Notes: generated by a model from the letters alone, not told the origin. DNA of 64,000 bases from Rhodococcus rhodochrous (GCF_900187265.1 NZ_LT906450.1:3215444-3279443); one strand, 5' to 3'; positions 18,059 through 28,233 are shown, numbered from the stretch's first letter. Translations and numbers: made by a program.

Positions 18059-19807
18059 ATGACCTCGCCGCAACCATCCGCCCTCGGCGTGCAACTCGGT
18101 TTCGACGAGCTCGACACTCCCCTGCGCGAGACCACCTTCGTCGTCGTCGACCTCGAGACGACGGGCGGGAAGGCAGCCGAGGACGCCATCACAGAGATCG
18201 GCGCGGTGAAGATCCGCGGGGGCGAGGTGCTCGGCGAGTTCGCGACCCTCGTCGATCCGGGGCGACCCATCCCCCCGTACATCGTGCAGCTCACCGGCAT
18301 CACCACCGCGATGGTCTATGCGGCTCCCAAGATCGAGGAGGTGCTGCCCGCCTTCCTGGAATTCGCGTCCGGAGCGGTGCTCGTCGCACACAACGCCGGA
18401 TTCGACGTCGGCTTCCTCAAGGCGGCCACGGCGCAGTGCGAACTCGCGTGGCCCCGCTTCCAGGTGCTGTGCACCGTCAAGCTGGCCCGCCGCGTCCTCG
18501 GACGCGACGAAGCGCCGTCGGTGAAGCTGTCCGCGCTGGCCGAACTGTTCCGGGTCTCCACCGTGCCCACCCACCGCGCCCTGGACGACGCACGCGCCAC
18601 CGTGGACGTCCTGCACGCCCTCATCGAACGGGTCGGCAACCAGGGCGTCCACAGCCTCACCGAGCTGCGCGACTACATGCCGGTGGTCACCGCCGAGCAG
18701 AGGGCCAAACGCGCACTCGCCGCGCATCTGCCGCGCAAACCGGGCGTCTACATGTTCCGCGGCCCGTCCGACGAAGTGCTGTACGTCGGCACGGCGGTCG
18801 ACCTGCACCGGCGTGTCCGTACTTATTTCACGGGCTCCGAGACGCGACCGCGGTTGCGCGAGATGGTCGCGCTCACCACACGCATCGATCACGTCGAATG
18901 CGCCCACGGGCTCGAGGCCGGCGTCCGCGAACTCCGATTGATCGCGGCCCACACCCCTCCCTACAACCGCCGGTCGAAGTATCCGATGCGCGGTTGGTGG
19001 ATCATCCTCACCGACGAGGCGTTCCCGCGCTTCGCCGTGAGCCGCACCCCCGGACCCGACTCGGTCGGCCCGTTCTCGGTGCGCGCCGACGCCGCGGATG
19101 TCGCGGCACTGCTCGCGGAGATGTGCGGTCTGCGCACGTGCACGCGCAGGATCGGCCGTACGGCCCGCCACGGCGACCGCTGCCCGCCCGTCGCCGTCGG
19201 GGGTTGCGCCGCAGCCTCCTTCGGGGTCCAGGACGCCTCCGCCTACGCGGCCCAGGTCGAGCGTGCGCGCGCGGTCGTCCGCGGGACCGCCGACGATGCC
19301 GTCGAAACGGCGCAGGAGCGCCTCGACGCCCTCGTGCGCGACCAGCTGTTCGAGAACGCCGCCCGTCTGCGCGACCGCCTCGCCGCCGCCCTCGTCGCGC
19401 TGCGGCGCACGCAACGCCTCGCGGCGCTGGCGGCCGTCGACGAACTCGTCGCCGCGCGACCGCGGGCCGAGGGCGGATGGGAGTTCGCGGTCGTGCGCGC
19501 CGGTCGTCTCGCGTCCGCAGGGGTGGCGCCGCGCGGTGTGCGCCCGATGCCCGTCGTCGAGGCGATCGTCGCCGCGGCCGAGACGGTGCGGCCGTCACCC
19601 GGCCCGCTCCGGGGCGCGTCCCCGGAGGAGATCGGTCTGGTCGCACGATGGCTCGACGGCGAGGGCATCCGCATCGTCCGGGCGAGCGAGGGCTGGTGCG
19701 AACCGACGCGGGGTGCCGGCCGGTGGAGCGCGTGGGCCGAGCTCGCCCGCGACGCCCGCGCGGTCCGCAGGCTCCTCTCCGCCGACGAGCCGCACCGCTT
19801 AGGCTGA
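18059..19807 (+). CDS. DEDDh exonuclease / GIY-YIG (UvrC N-terminal-like) fusion, Rv2191 type
   Basis: The product has 582 aa. Residues about 25-190 form a DnaQ-type proofreading exonuclease: DLETTG (D31, E33), [10 protein letters not shown] and [10 protein letters not shown] provide the DEDDh residues. Residues about 222-310 form a GIY-YIG nuclease domain (KPGVYMFRG from 229, [16 protein letters not shown], and an N-terminal-UvrC-like Asn in YNRRSKYP). The last 270 residues are a helical region of unknown role. The combination resembles E. coli Cho fused to an exonuclease and suggests a back-up DNA incision/resection enzyme. The ATG at 18059 is favoured by the -10 directly upstream. Confidence 0.85.
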   Translation: MTSPQPSALGVQLGFDELDTPLRETTFVVVDLETTGGKAAEDAITEIGAVKIRGGEVLGEFATLVDPGRPIPPYIVQLTGITTAMVYAAPKIEEVLPAFLEFASGAVLVAHNAGFDVGFLKAATAQCELAWPRFQVLCTVKLARRVLGRDEAPSVKLSALAELFRVSTVPTHRALDDARATVDVLHALIERVGNQGVHSLTELRDYMPVVTAEQRAKRALAAHLPRKPGVYMFRGPSDEVLYVGTAVDLHRRVRTYFTGSETRPRLREMVALTTRIDHVECAHGLEAGVRELRLIAAHTPPYNRRSKYPMRGWWIILTDEAFPRFAVSRTPGPDSVGPFSVRADAADVAALLAEMCGLRTCTRRIGRTARHGDRCPPVAVGGCAAASFGVQDASAYAAQVERARAVVRGTADDAVETAQERLDALVRDQLFENAARLRDRLAAALVALRRTQRLAALAAVDELVAARPRAEGGWEFAVVRAGRLASAGVAPRGVRPMPVVEAIVAAAETVRPSPGPLRGASPEEIGLVARWLDGEGIRIVRASEGWCEPTRGAGRWSAWAELARDARAVRRLLSADEPHRLG

Positions 19808-19839
19808 TGCAATCCCCGAGGAAGGTTGAAGGAGACCCC

Positions 19840-20115
19840 ATGATCAACGCGATCGTCCTGATCGATGCCGAGGCGAACCGTATCCCCGAGACCGCGCAAG
19901 CGGTGGCCGACCTCGACGGTGTCGACACGGTGTACTCCTGCGCGGGCGACGTCGACCTCGTGGCCGTGGTCCGGGTCCGCGACCACGAGAAGATCGCGGA
20001 CGTCGTCACCCGGGGCATCAACAAGATCGACGGCGTGAGGAAGACCGTCACCCACATCGCGTTCCAGTCGTACTCGAGCGCCGACGTCGAGGCCGGTTTC
20101 TCGATCGGGAACTGA
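19840..20115 (+). CDS. Stand-alone Lrp/AsnC ligand-binding (RAM) domain protein
   Basis: The product has 91 aa with no DNA-binding domain. It is a single RAM domain: MINAIVLIDAEANRIPETAQAVADLDGVDTVYSCAGDVDLVAVVRVRDHEKIADVV shows the beta-alpha-beta pattern with the GDVDLV ligand loop. Such SraA/RAM proteins form octamers, bind amino acids and may tune full-length Lrp/AsnC regulators. It follows the exonuclease gene by 32 nt with a clear GAAGGAG ribosome binding site. The proximity to trpD is shared but convergent. Confidence 0.85.
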   Translation: MINAIVLIDAEANRIPETAQAVADLDGVDTVYSCAGDVDLVAVVRVRDHEKIADVVTRGINKIDGVRKTVTHIAFQSYSSADVEAGFSIGN

Positions 20116-20140
20116 CACCCCGCAGCACCACCGACGACCG

Positions 20141-20171
20141 ACGGGCCCGCACCGATGCAGTGCGGGCCCGT
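20141..20171. terminator. Bidirectional terminator between the RAM gene and trpD
   Basis: A perfect 12-bp stem (ACGGGCCCGCAC at 20141-20152, complement 20160-20171) with a 7-nt loop lies between the two convergent genes. Confidence 0.8.
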
Positions 20172-20198
20172 CGTTCGTGTGTCCTTACTCTTCTCCGG

Positions 20199-21278
20199 TC
20201 ACTTCTGTCCGGAACCGGCGCCCAGCCGCGTGGTGACCTCGGCCCACTGTTCCAGGACGGCCGTGGCCCGGCCGCTGTCGATCGCCTCTGCCGCCGTCTC
20301 GAGTCCGGCCGTGAGGGCGTCCTCGAGAACGCCGTCGACGCCCCGGAAGGCTGCGATCGCCCCGGCGGCGTTGAGGAGCACGGCATCGCGCACCGGCCCT
20401 GTCTCCCCCGCCAGCACCGCCCGCGCGATCGCCGCATTCTCTGTGGCGTCGCCTCCGCGGAGCGCCGCGAGCGGAACCCGTTCGATACCCAGATCGCGCG
20501 GATCGAGCGTCACGACCCGGACCTCGCCGCCGTGGACGACGTGCACGCGCGAGGTCGTGCAGGTGGTCAGTTCGTCGAGACCGTCGTCGCCGCGGACGAC
20601 GAGCGCCGAATTGCCGCGCTGCGCGAGCACACCGGCGACGGTCGGGACGAGCGGTTCGAAGGCGCATCCGATCAGGCCGGCGCTCGGACGGGCCGGATTG
20701 GTGAGCGGACCGAGAACGTTGAAGACCGTGGGGATGCCGATCTGCTTGCGCGGTGCGGCCGCGAAGCGCAGGGCCGGGTGGTAGACCGGCGCGAAGCAGA
20801 ATCCGATCCCGGCCTCGGCGACCGAGCGGGCCACCTCGTCGGGTCCGAGGTCGATGTGCACTCCCAGCGCTTCGAGCACGTCGGCGCCGCCGCTCTTGGA
20901 CGAGGCGGCGCGGTTGCCGTGCTTGACCACGCGGATACCCGCCGCGGCGACGACCAGCGAGGCCATCGTCGAGATGTTGACGGTGTTCGCCCGGTCGCCA
21001 CCGGTGCCCACGACGTCGACCACGTCACCGTCGACCGGGACCAGCCGGGCGTAGTCGAGCATCGTGTCGGCGAGTGCCCGCACCTCCTCGGGTGTCTCGC
21101 CCTTCATCTTCAGAGCGACACCGAAGGCCGCGATCTGGGCGGGGGTGGCGTTGTCGGAGAAGATTTCGCTCATCGCCCATCGCGCCTCGGCGGCGGACAG
21201 GTCCTGCCCGGCGGTGAGCACTCCCAGGACGGAGGGCCAGTTCTGCGTCACCTCGTCCGCGTCTCGCGTCGCGTTCAT
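20199..21278 (-). CDS. trpD: Anthranilate phosphoribosyltransferase
   Basis: The product has 359 aa. Diagnostic motifs include the PRPP loop [41 protein letters not shown] for metal/anthranilate binding, and [11 protein letters not shown]. The enzyme converts anthranilate and PRPP to phosphoribosyl anthranilate in tryptophan synthesis. The ATG at 21278 has AGG 7 nt upstream; a GTG at 21317 would extend it by 13 residues. As in M. tuberculosis (Rv2192c), the gene stands away from other trp genes and next to ctaE. Confidence 0.95.
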   Translation of the reverse strand: MNATRDADEVTQNWPSVLGVLTAGQDLSAAEARWAMSEIFSDNATPAQIAAFGVALKMKGETPEEVRALADTMLDYARLVPVDGDVVDVVGTGGDRANTVNISTMASLVVAAAGIRVVKHGNRAASSKSGGADVLEALGVHIDLGPDEVARSVAEAGIGFCFAPVYHPALRFAAAPRKQIGIPTVFNVLGPLTNPARPSAGLIGCAFEPLVPTVAGVLAQRGNSALVVRGDDGLDELTTCTTSRVHVVHGGEVRVVTLDPRDLGIERVPLAALRGGDATENAAIARAVLAGETGPVRDAVLLNAAGAIAAFRGVDGVLEDALTAGLETAAEAIDSGRATAVLEQWAEVTTRLGAGSGQK

Positions 21279-21341
21279 CGCACCTGCCCTCGCCGCATCT
21301 CGCTCCTCACCGGGCACCGGCGTGCCCTCCGACCGGTCAGC

Positions 21342-21797
21342 TTAGCCAGCGGAATCCTGCGGTTGCAGAGCGTCCCATCCCAGGGCCGTTCCACCGAGCC
21401 GCTGAGCGAGTGAGGCCATGCGCGACTTCTCCTGCGCACAGTGCAGTGCATCGAGGACCTGCACGCGCTGCAGGATCACCGAAACGCCATCGACGGCCGC
21501 GGGTGGGACGTTCCCGTCGCCGGTCCCGGCCACGACGTAGCCGTCCTGCCCGGCCAACTCCGCCGCCCGGTCCACCCTGTCGGCGGGCAGGGCGAGGTGG
21601 TGCCGCAGAACCGCCTCGTCCTCGGCCTGCCACGCAGGTGTCGCCTCGGCGGCACGCTCGAGCGCCGTCGAACACGCCTCCGCGTCGTCGAAGGACGAGA
21701 CGACCACGACCAGGTCGGCCCGGTTCGCGTCGAGCGGTTCGCTGCGCCGGCCGACCAGCGACCGCAGCCACCCCCGAAGACCCTTTCCGGTACTCAT
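21342..21797 (-). CDS. Hypothetical protein, 151 aa
   Basis: The product begins [21 protein letters not shown] and then reads as a compact alpha/beta protein ([64 protein letters not shown]). A conserved-looking centre alternates strands and helices, but I do not recognise the family. It lies 63 nt upstream of trpD in the same direction and divergent from ctaE. M. tuberculosis has no gene here that I recall. Codon-position composition is like its neighbours, so it is probably real. Confidence 0.6.
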   Translation of the reverse strand: MSTGKGLRGWLRSLVGRRSEPLDANRADLVVVVSSFDDAEACSTALERAAEATPAWQAEDEAVLRHHLALPADRVDRAAELAGQDGYVVAGTGDGNVPPAAVDGVSVILQRVQVLDALHCAQEKSRMASLAQRLGGTALGWDALQPQDSAG

Positions 21798-21958
21798 GTC
21801 ACCACGATCGCACGTGACCTCCGCGACCCTCCGAAATGTCCCGTGTGGCACCCCTCCGAGCACCCGCCACCGAGTGCCCACCTGGAGAAATACAGGTCCG
21901 GGACCTGCACGGACGCGCCGATTTCGGCCCCGATTGCCCAAGACGTACTACGACGGGT

Positions 21959-21964
21959 CATACT
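21959..21964 (+). promoter_or_regulatory. Candidate leaderless -10 (CATACT) for ctaE
   Basis: CATACT ends 8 nt before the GTG of ctaE; TTGCCC at 21934-21939 is a possible -35 with a 19-nt spacer. No Shine-Dalgarno is evident. Confidence 0.4.
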
Positions 21965-21971
21965 AGCCAGC

Positions 21972-22586
21972 GTGACGAGCGCAGTAGGGACTTCAGGATC
22001 TGCAATCACACAGCGCGTGCACTCGTTGAACCGGCCCAACCTGGTCAGCGTCGGCACCATCGTGTGGTTGTCCAGTGAGCTCATGTTTTTCGCAGGGCTC
22101 TTCGCCATGTACTTCGTGGCACGGGCACAGGCCCCGGAGGGCATGTGGCCGCCCCCGCCCACCCACTTGAACCTGTGGTTGGCGGTACCGATCACCATGG
22201 TGCTGATCGCTTCTTCCTTCACCTGCCAGCTGGGCGTCTTCGCCGCCGAGCGCGGCGACGTCTTCGGCCTGCGACGGTGGTACATCGTCACCCTCGCCAT
22301 GGGCACCTTCTTCGTGCTCGGCCAGGGCTACGAGTACATCACCCTGGTGAAGGACGGCACGACCATCCCCGGCAGCGTGTACGGCTCGGTGTTCTACATG
22401 ACCACCGGTTTCCACGGCCTGCACGTCATCGGCGGCCTCATCGCATTCGTGTTCCTGCTGTTCCGCACGAAGGTCAGCAAGTTCACGCCTGCGCAGGCCA
22501 CTGCAGCCATCGTCGTTTCGTATTACTGGCACTTCGTCGACATCGTTTGGATCGCGCTGTTTGCCACGATTTATTTCATCCGTTAG
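21972..22586 (+). CDS. ctaE: Cytochrome c oxidase subunit III (aa3 type)
   Basis: The product has 204 aa with five transmembrane helices, the short form of subunit III found in actinobacteria. Recognisable segments are [41 protein letters not shown] and the C-terminal [20 protein letters not shown]. Subunit III is part of the aa3 oxidase joined to the cytochrome bcc complex. It leads the ctaE-qcrCAB operon, with qcrC 64 nt downstream. The GTG at 21972 matches the expected start after the -10. Confidence 0.95.
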   Translation: MTSAVGTSGSAITQRVHSLNRPNLVSVGTIVWLSSELMFFAGLFAMYFVARAQAPEGMWPPPPTHLNLWLAVPITMVLIASSFTCQLGVFAAERGDVFGLRRWYIVTLAMGTFFVLGQGYEYITLVKDGTTIPGSVYGSVFYMTTGFHGLHVIGGLIAFVFLLFRTKVSKFTPAQATAAIVVSYYWHFVDIVWIALFATIYFIR

Positions 22587-22650
22587 CCAGCTGAACGCCC
22601 AGGCAGCCCCCTGACGTCCAGTCCGTCCCGACATAAAAAAAGGGATACAG

Positions 22651-23523
22651 ATGAGTTCATCCCCACCTCTCGCCTCCGAGGGTGACATGCCCGGTCGATC
22701 CTCTGCAGCCGATGCTGCGAAGTCCCGCCGCCAGCGCAAGATGCGCCGGCGCGTCACCGGAGCGTTGGTCCTCGCGCTCGGTCTCCTCAGCGCAGGCTTC
22801 ATCGCCTCCGCGCTGACACCTGCCCCGCAGGTGGCTACAGCGCAGGACGACCAGAGCGCTCTGATCCGCGAGGGTCAACAGCTCTACGAGACCTCCTGCG
22901 TGACCTGTCACGGTGTCAACCTCCAGGGTGTCCAGGACCGCGGTCCCAGCCTGATCGGTGTCGGCGAGGCCGCCGTCTACTTCCAGGTCTCCTCGGGCCG
23001 CATGCCGATGATGCGCAACGAGGCCCAGGCCCTCCGCAAGGACCCGAAGTTCGACGGTGCGCAGGTCGACGCCCTCGGCGCGTACATCCAGGCCAACGGT
23101 GGAGGCCCGACGGTCATCCGCGACGAGAACGGCGAGATCGCCCAGTCGTCGCTGCGCGGCAACGACATCGGACGCGGTTCGGAGCTCTTCCGCCAGAACT
23201 GCGCGTCGTGCCACAACTTCACCGGACGCGGCGGCGCGCTCTCGTCCGGCAAGTTCGCACCGAACCTGGATCCGGCCAACGAGCAGCAGATCTACACCGC
23301 GATGCTCACCGGCCCCCAGAACATGCCGAAGTTCTCCGATCGTCAGCTGACGGTCGAGGAGAAGCAGGACATCATCGCGTACATCAAGTCCGCCAGTGAG
23401 ACGAGAGACCCGGGTGGCTACGGGCTCGGCGGCTTCGGCCCCGGTGCCGAAGGGCCGACCATGTGGGTCGTCGGCATGGTCGCCGTCGTCGGCGCTGCAC
23501 TGTGGATCGGAGCAAGGTCATGA
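22651..23523 (+). CDS. qcrC: Diheme cytochrome c subunit of the bcc complex
   Basis: The product has 290 aa. Two heme c sites are present, CVTCH (C83, C86, H87) and CASCH (C184, C187, H188), each in a cytochrome c domain exported by the N-terminal helix [20 protein letters not shown]-terminal helix ([18 protein letters not shown]) anchors it. Two hemes are the actinobacterial signature: the protein passes electrons directly to oxidase subunit II without soluble cytochrome c. AAAGGGA precedes the ATG. Its stop overlaps the qcrA start (ATGA). Confidence 0.97.
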   Translation: MSSSPPLASEGDMPGRSSAADAAKSRRQRKMRRRVTGALVLALGLLSAGFIASALTPAPQVATAQDDQSALIREGQQLYETSCVTCHGVNLQGVQDRGPSLIGVGEAAVYFQVSSGRMPMMRNEAQALRKDPKFDGAQVDALGAYIQANGGGPTVIRDENGEIAQSSLRGNDIGRGSELFRQNCASCHNFTGRGGALSSGKFAPNLDPANEQQIYTAMLTGPQNMPKFSDRQLTVEEKQDIIAYIKSASETRDPGGYGLGGFGPGAEGPTMWVVGMVAVVGAALWIGARS

Positions 23524-24647
23524 GTGGCGGCGAAACGCCGAACAAGCACACGGTCGAAGATCTCGACCGGATGAGCCGGGACGACCTCGTCACGCTCGGC
23601 ACGAACCTCGACGGCGTCGACGTCGCGTTCCGCAAGGACCGCTGGCCCGTCGAAGGCACCCGTGCCGAGAAGCGGGCCGAGCGCAACGTCGCCTTCTGGT
23701 TCGCCCTCGCGGGCATCGCGGGTGTCGCGTTCATCGCGATCTACCTGTTCTGGCCGTGGGAGTACCAGGGCATCGGCGACGAGAACTACGGCTGGTACAG
23801 CCTCTACACCCCGATGCTCGGCCTGACCCTGGGTCTGGCCATCCTCGGCATCGGCGTGGGCGCGGTGCAGTTCACCAAGAAGTTCATCCCGGAGGAGGTG
23901 TCGATCCAGGATCGGCACGACGGCGGCTCGCCCGAGGTCGATCGCAAGACGATCGTCGCCGAGCTCTCCGACTCGCTCGAGACGTCCACCCTGCCGCGTC
24001 GCAAGCTGATCAAGCGCACCGCGATCTTCGGTGGTGGCGCGCTCGGCCTCGGTCTGATCATGCCGCTCGGCGGCCTGATCAAGAACCCGTGGGCCGAGGG
24101 TGACCAGTCGTCGCTGTGGGTGTCGGGCTGGACCCCGCGCTACCCCGGCGAGACCATCTACCTGCGTCGCGACACCGGCCGCCCCCAGGACATCGTCCTG
24201 GTGCGCCCGGAGGACCTCGACGCCGGCGGTATGGAGACGGTGTTCCCGTTCCGCGAGTCCGATCGCGGTGACGACCACGCTCTGCTGCAGAGCCTGCGCG
24301 GCATCCGCAACGCCGTCATGCTCATCCGCCTGCGCACCGAGGACACCGAGCGTGTCGTCAAGCGCAAGGGCCAGGAGAGCTTCAACTACGGCGACTACTT
24401 CGCGTACTCGAAGATCTGCACGCACCTCGGCTGCCCGACCTCGCTCTACGAGCAGCAGACGCACCGCATCCTGTGCCCGTGCCACCAGTCGCAGTTCGAT
24501 GCGCTGGAGTACGGCAAGCCGATTTTCGGTCCCGCTGCTCGCGCACTGCCGCAGCTTCCGATTACAGTGAACGAAGAGGGCTTCCTGGTCGCCAACGGTG
24601 ACTTCATCGAGGCACTCGGCCCGGCATTCTGGGAGCGTCGCCCGTGA
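23520..24647 (+). CDS. qcrA: Rieske iron-sulfur subunit of the bcc complex
   Basis: The product has 375 aa. Three transmembrane helices in the N-terminal half (about residues 60-80, 97-117 and 168-190) distinguish the actinobacterial Rieske protein from the single-helix form. The [2Fe-2S] ligands are in CTHLGC and CPCHQS. The ATG at 23520 overlaps the qcrC stop by 4 nt, and the downstream qcrB GTG overlaps its own stop (GTGA), so the three genes are translationally coupled. It takes electrons from menaquinol. Confidence 0.97.
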   Translation: MSGGETPNKHTVEDLDRMSRDDLVTLGTNLDGVDVAFRKDRWPVEGTRAEKRAERNVAFWFALAGIAGVAFIAIYLFWPWEYQGIGDENYGWYSLYTPMLGLTLGLAILGIGVGAVQFTKKFIPEEVSIQDRHDGGSPEVDRKTIVAELSDSLETSTLPRRKLIKRTAIFGGGALGLGLIMPLGGLIKNPWAEGDQSSLWVSGWTPRYPGETIYLRRDTGRPQDIVLVRPEDLDAGGMETVFPFRESDRGDDHALLQSLRGIRNAVMLIRLRTEDTERVVKRKGQESFNYGDYFAYSKICTHLGCPTSLYEQQTHRILCPCHQSQFDALEYGKPIFGPAARALPQLPITVNEEGFLVANGDFIEALGPAFWERRP

Positions 24648-26305
24648 GTACTGCAACCCCGTCCCGCGCCGCACAGATCGGCGAGAATCTCGATTCTCGC
24701 TACCACCTGTCCGCGGGCATCCGCCGCCAGATCAACAAGGTGTTCCCCACCCACTGGTCCTTCCTCCTGGGTGAGATCGCGCTCTACAGCTTCGTCATCC
24801 TGTTGATCTCGGGTGTCTTCCTCACCCTGTTCTTCGACCCGTCGATGGCGCACGTCATCTACGACGGCGTCTACACGCCGCTGCGCGGTGTGGGCATGTC
24901 CCGCGCCTACGAGACGACCCTGAACCTCTCCTTCGAGGTCCGCGGTGGTCTGTTCGTGCGACAGATCCACCACTGGGCAGCACTGATGTTCGCCGCGTCG
25001 ATCGTCGTCCACCTGCTGCGCGTGTTCTTCACCGGTGCGTTCCGGCGTCCGCGTGAGGCCAACTGGGTGATCGGCTCGCTGCTGCTCATCCTGGCGATGT
25101 TCGAAGGCTTCTTCGGTTACTCGCTCCCCGACGACCTGCTCTCGGGCACCGGCCTCCGCGCCGCGTTCTCGGGCATCACGCTCTCGATCCCGATCATCGG
25201 TTCGTGGATGCACTGGGCGATCTTCGGTGGCGACTTCCCGGGTGAGCTGATCATCCCGCGCTTCTACGTGCTGCACGTGCTGCTCGTCCCGGGCATCATC
25301 CTGGCCCTGATCGCCGCGCACCTCGCGCTGGTCTGGTACCAGAAGCACACGCAGTTCCCCGGCCCCGGCCGCACGGAGCAGAACGTCGTCGGCGTTCGTA
25401 TCCTCCCGGTCTTCGCCGTCAAGTCGGGTGCGTTCTTCGCGATGACCTTCGCGGTACTCGCCCTGATGTCCGGCCTGCTGCAGATCAACCCGGTCTGGAA
25501 CATCGGCCCGTACAACCCGTCGCAGGTGTCCGCCGGCTCGCAGCCCGACATCTACATGATGTGGACGGACGGCATGGCCCGTATCTGGCCCGCCTGGGAG
25601 CTGTACCTGTTCGGCCGGTACACGATCCCGCAGCCGTTCTGGATCGCGCTGATCATGGGCCTGGTGTTCGTCGTGCTCACGGTCTACCCGTGGATCGAGA
25701 AGAAGTTCACGAAGGACGACGCACACCACAACCTGCTCCAGCGTCCGCGCGACGTGCCGGTCCGCACCGGTATCGGGTTCATGGCCCTGGCGTTCTACGC
25801 CGTCGCCACGATCATGTGTGTCAACGACATCATCGCGTACAAGTTCGACATCTCGATCAACGCGACGACCTGGATGGGCCGCATCGGTCTCGTCCTGCTC
25901 CCGCCGCTCGCCTACTACATCGCGTACCGGTTCTGCCTGGGTCTGCAGCGCAGCGACCGCCAGGTGCTCGAGCACGGCATCGAGACGGGCATCGTCCGTC
26001 GCCTGCCGACCGGCGAGTACATCGAGATCCACCAGCCGCTCGGCCCGGTGGACGAGCACGGCCACCCGATTCCGCTGGAGTACCAGGGCGCTGCTGTCCC
26101 GAAGCGGATGAACAAGCTCGGCACCGCCGGCAAGCCCGGCTCCGGCAGCTGGTGGAGCCCGGACCCGGCCGACGAGGCCGCCGCTCTCGAGGCCGCTCAC
26201 CACGAGGCCGAGCTCGAGCTGCGGAACACGCTCCGCGAGTACCAGGAGCGCGTCCACGGCAACGGAGACGGCGCAGCACAGCTGCCCGACAAGTCGCAGC
26301 ACTGA
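24644..26305 (+). CDS. qcrB: Cytochrome b subunit of the bcc complex
   Basis: The product has 553 aa. It has the cytochrome b fold with heme-ligand helices ([23 protein letters not shown] and [24 protein letters not shown]) and the [17 protein letters not shown] quinol-site region. The C-terminal 120-residue cytoplasmic extension is typical of actinobacteria. It forms the menaquinol oxidation site, the target of Q203/telacebec in mycobacteria. The GTG start overlaps qcrA by 4 nt, and a strong hairpin follows the stop. Confidence 0.97.
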   Translation: MSTATPSRAAQIGENLDSRYHLSAGIRRQINKVFPTHWSFLLGEIALYSFVILLISGVFLTLFFDPSMAHVIYDGVYTPLRGVGMSRAYETTLNLSFEVRGGLFVRQIHHWAALMFAASIVVHLLRVFFTGAFRRPREANWVIGSLLLILAMFEGFFGYSLPDDLLSGTGLRAAFSGITLSIPIIGSWMHWAIFGGDFPGELIIPRFYVLHVLLVPGIILALIAAHLALVWYQKHTQFPGPGRTEQNVVGVRILPVFAVKSGAFFAMTFAVLALMSGLLQINPVWNIGPYNPSQVSAGSQPDIYMMWTDGMARIWPAWELYLFGRYTIPQPFWIALIMGLVFVVLTVYPWIEKKFTKDDAHHNLLQRPRDVPVRTGIGFMALAFYAVATIMCVNDIIAYKFDISINATTWMGRIGLVLLPPLAYYIAYRFCLGLQRSDRQVLEHGIETGIVRRLPTGEYIEIHQPLGPVDEHGHPIPLEYQGAAVPKRMNKLGTAGKPGSGSWWSPDPADEAAALEAAHHEAELELRNTLREYQERVHGNGDGAAQLPDKSQH

Positions 26306-26323
26306 TCCGCATCAGCGGCTCGT

Positions 26324-26360
26324 AACGGGGCCCCGGACCATCACGGTCCGGGGCCCCGTT
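26324..26360 (+). terminator. Rho-independent terminator of ctaE-qcrCAB
   Basis: A perfect 16-bp stem (AACGGGGCCCCGGACC at 26324-26339 with 26345-26360) and a 5-nt loop lie 18 nt after qcrB. Confidence 0.85.
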
Positions 26361-26412
26361 CGTCGTTCGGGGGATCTCCCCTCCCCACCGGATATCGTCC
26401 GGGGCGTACGTC

Positions 26413-26443
26413 TTGACCTTGACACTGTGACAAGCGCTCGAAT
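26413..26443 (+). promoter_or_regulatory. MerR-type promoter with 19-bp spacer and internal operator dyad
   Basis: TTGACC (26413-26418) and TCGAAT (26438-26443) are separated by exactly 19 bp, the overlong spacer characteristic of MerR-activated promoters. The spacer contains the dyad CTTGACACTGTGACAAG (26418-26434), which is palindromic except at one symmetric pair and the centre. A strong GAAGGAGGTG ribosome binding site and the ATG of the HEAT gene follow. The second gene of the operon encodes a MerR protein, so autoregulation is likely. Confidence 0.7.
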
Positions 26444-26466
26444 GGGTCGTGAAGGAGGTGCCTTCC

Positions 26467-27150
26467 ATGCGCACACATCACGACCTGTCCGCCCGTGACA
26501 TCGAGTCCCGGTCGACCCGCCTCGTCGAGGCCCTGTCCGCCGCCGACGCCTCCGTGCGTCTGCGTGCCGCACTCGAATCGGGCACCGCAGCCGATCCCGC
26601 CGCGGTGACGGCTCTCGTCGACCGTTGCGCGGTGGAGCCGGACTTCTTCGTCCTCGACATGCTGACCTGGGCACTGTGCCGCCTGCCGGCCGAGGTGACC
26701 GTGCCCCGCCTGCTCGCCGAGCTCGGTTCGGACGTCATGCAGGCGCGCAGCCAGGCCCTGCACACGTTGTCGAAGATCGGCGATCCGATCGCGTGGCCGG
26801 AGGTCTCGGCGATGCTCCACGACGAGCACGACGAGGTGGCACGCAGCGCGTGGCGCGCGGCGGTCGCTCTCGTGCCACCGGGCTCGGAAAGCGGCCTCGC
26901 TGCCGCTCTCGGCGCCGAACTGGGCCGCGGCGACCACGACCTGCAACTGAGCCTCGGTCGCGCTCTCGCGGCGCTCGACGAGGCCGCAGTGCCGGTCCTG
27001 CACGCGGCGATGAACAGCTCCGACCCGCGCGTCCGCGCCCACGCGGAGGCCACCGAACGGATCCGCGTCGACCCCGACAGCGCGTTCGTCCTCTCCGTGG
27101 AGTCGGCGAAACACGTCGCCGCACTCGGCGCGGACTGGATCCGGGAGTGA
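26467..27150 (+). CDS. HEAT-repeat protein, partner of MerR-HEAT regulator
   Basis: The product has 227 aa, all helical, with successive HEAT-like helix pairs: VPRLLAELGSDVMQARSQALHTLSKIGDP, WPEVSAMLHDEHDEVARSAWRAAVALVP, and VPVLHAAMNSSDPRVRAHAEATERI. No catalytic motif, signal peptide or membrane helix is seen; it has two Cys residues (in DRCAVEPDFF and WALCRLP). The ATG at 26467 follows GGAGGTG. Its stop is 4 nt before the GTG of the MerR-HEAT gene, and that regulator carries the same kind of repeat. HEAT solenoids usually bind proteins, so a partner or co-regulator role is inferred. The function is unknown. Confidence 0.75.
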   Translation: MRTHHDLSARDIESRSTRLVEALSAADASVRLRAALESGTAADPAAVTALVDRCAVEPDFFVLDMLTWALCRLPAEVTVPRLLAELGSDVMQARSQALHTLSKIGDPIAWPEVSAMLHDEHDEVARSAWRAAVALVPPGSESGLAAALGAELGRGDHDLQLSLGRALAALDEAAVPVLHAAMNSSDPRVRAHAEATERIRVDPDSAFVLSVESAKHVAALGADWIRE

Positions 27151-27154
27151 GCCG

Positions 27155-28162
27155 GTGCTGATCGGTGAGGTCTCACGGCGCTCCGGTGTCAGCACCCGCA
27201 TGCTGCGGCACTACGACCGCCTGGGGCTGGTAACGCCGACGGGCCGCACCTCGGGTGGTTACCGCGAGTACACCGAGGACGACCTCCGGAGGCTCTTCCA
27301 CGTGGAGAGTCTCCGGAGTCTCGGCCTGTCGCTGAACGAGGTCGGACGAGCGCTGGGGGAACCGGATTTCGCTCCGGCGGAACTGGTGCAGGAGCTGATC
27401 GCGCACACGCGGGAACGGATCGCCGCCGAGACCGAGCTCCTCGCCCGTCTCGAAGGTGTCGACTCGCTCTCCCCCACCGGTTGGGACGACGTCCTGCGCC
27501 TCGTAGCGTTGCTGCGGGCGTTCGAATCCGATTCCGGGTCACGCCGCCAGCAGGCGATCCTGTCCCAGGACGCGGAGACGACGCTTCCGGTCGCCGCTTT
27601 GGTCCGGGCCGCGCTGTCGGAGGAGGACCCGTTCGTCGCGGGCGCGCTGCGCTGGTCGCTCGCCCGGGCGGATGCGATCGACGCTGCGCTGCCGGCTCTC
27701 GCGGAGGGTCTGCGCTCCGACGACGTGCCGGTTCGGCGACGGGCGATCGCGACACTCGCGGAACTCCGTGTGCCCGAATCGACGACGCTCCTGGAGGAGG
27801 CCCTCGACGATGACGATCCCAGGGCGCGCTCCACGGCGGCTCTGACGCTCGGGGCGCGAGGTGTGAACGCGGCCGTGCCCGTGCTGGTGGAGATGATCGT
27901 GGAGGGACAGTCGGACGTCGAGGCGGCCGAGGTGCTGGGTGTGCTCGCGGATCGGCCGCTGTCGTCCGCCGAGATCGTGCGGTCGCTGCGGCACGCACTG
28001 GGCGGCTCGGACGATGCCGGTGTCCGGCTGCGTCTCACGCAGGCACTCGCGGAGATCCCCGGATCGGCCGCCCACGACGCTCTCGAGGCTCTGACCGACG
28101 ACCCGGATCGCACGGTCGCAGCGACCGCGAGGGTTGTCCTCACCTCCCGCAAGGCTCCCTGA
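27155..28162 (+). CDS. MerR-family regulator with C-terminal HEAT repeats
   Basis: The product has 335 aa. Residues 1-70 are a MerR winged helix (MLIGEVSRRSGVSTRMLRHYDRLGL, then GGYREYTEDDLRRL), followed by the antiparallel dimerisation helix (about 78-103). Instead of a metal, drug or thiol-sensing domain, residues about 135-330 form HEAT-like repeats (VPVRRRAIATLAELRVPESTTLLEEALDDDDPRARSTAALTLG and similar). The protein contains no cysteine, so thiol or Cys-metal sensing is excluded. It is co-transcribed with the small HEAT protein behind a MerR-type promoter and closed by a terminator. The ligand and regulon are unknown. Confidence 0.82.
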   Translation: MLIGEVSRRSGVSTRMLRHYDRLGLVTPTGRTSGGYREYTEDDLRRLFHVESLRSLGLSLNEVGRALGEPDFAPAELVQELIAHTRERIAAETELLARLEGVDSLSPTGWDDVLRLVALLRAFESDSGSRRQQAILSQDAETTLPVAALVRAALSEEDPFVAGALRWSLARADAIDAALPALAEGLRSDDVPVRRRAIATLAELRVPESTTLLEEALDDDDPRARSTAALTLGARGVNAAVPVLVEMIVEGQSDVEAAEVLGVLADRPLSSAEIVRSLRHALGGSDDAGVRLRLTQALAEIPGSAAHDALEALTDDPDRTVAATARVVLTSRKAP

Positions 28163-28181
28163 CGAACGACGCCGGAAACGA

Positions 28182-28215
28182 CACGGGCGCCGCACCCGAA
28201 GGTGCGGCGCCCGTG
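28182..28215. terminator. Bidirectional terminator between MerR-HEAT gene and ctaF
   Basis: A perfect 15-bp stem (CACGGGCGCCGCACC at 28182-28196, complement 28201-28215) with a CGAA tetraloop lies between the convergent genes. Confidence 0.85.
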
Positions 28216-28233
28216 TGCGTCGAGAGTGTCGGC

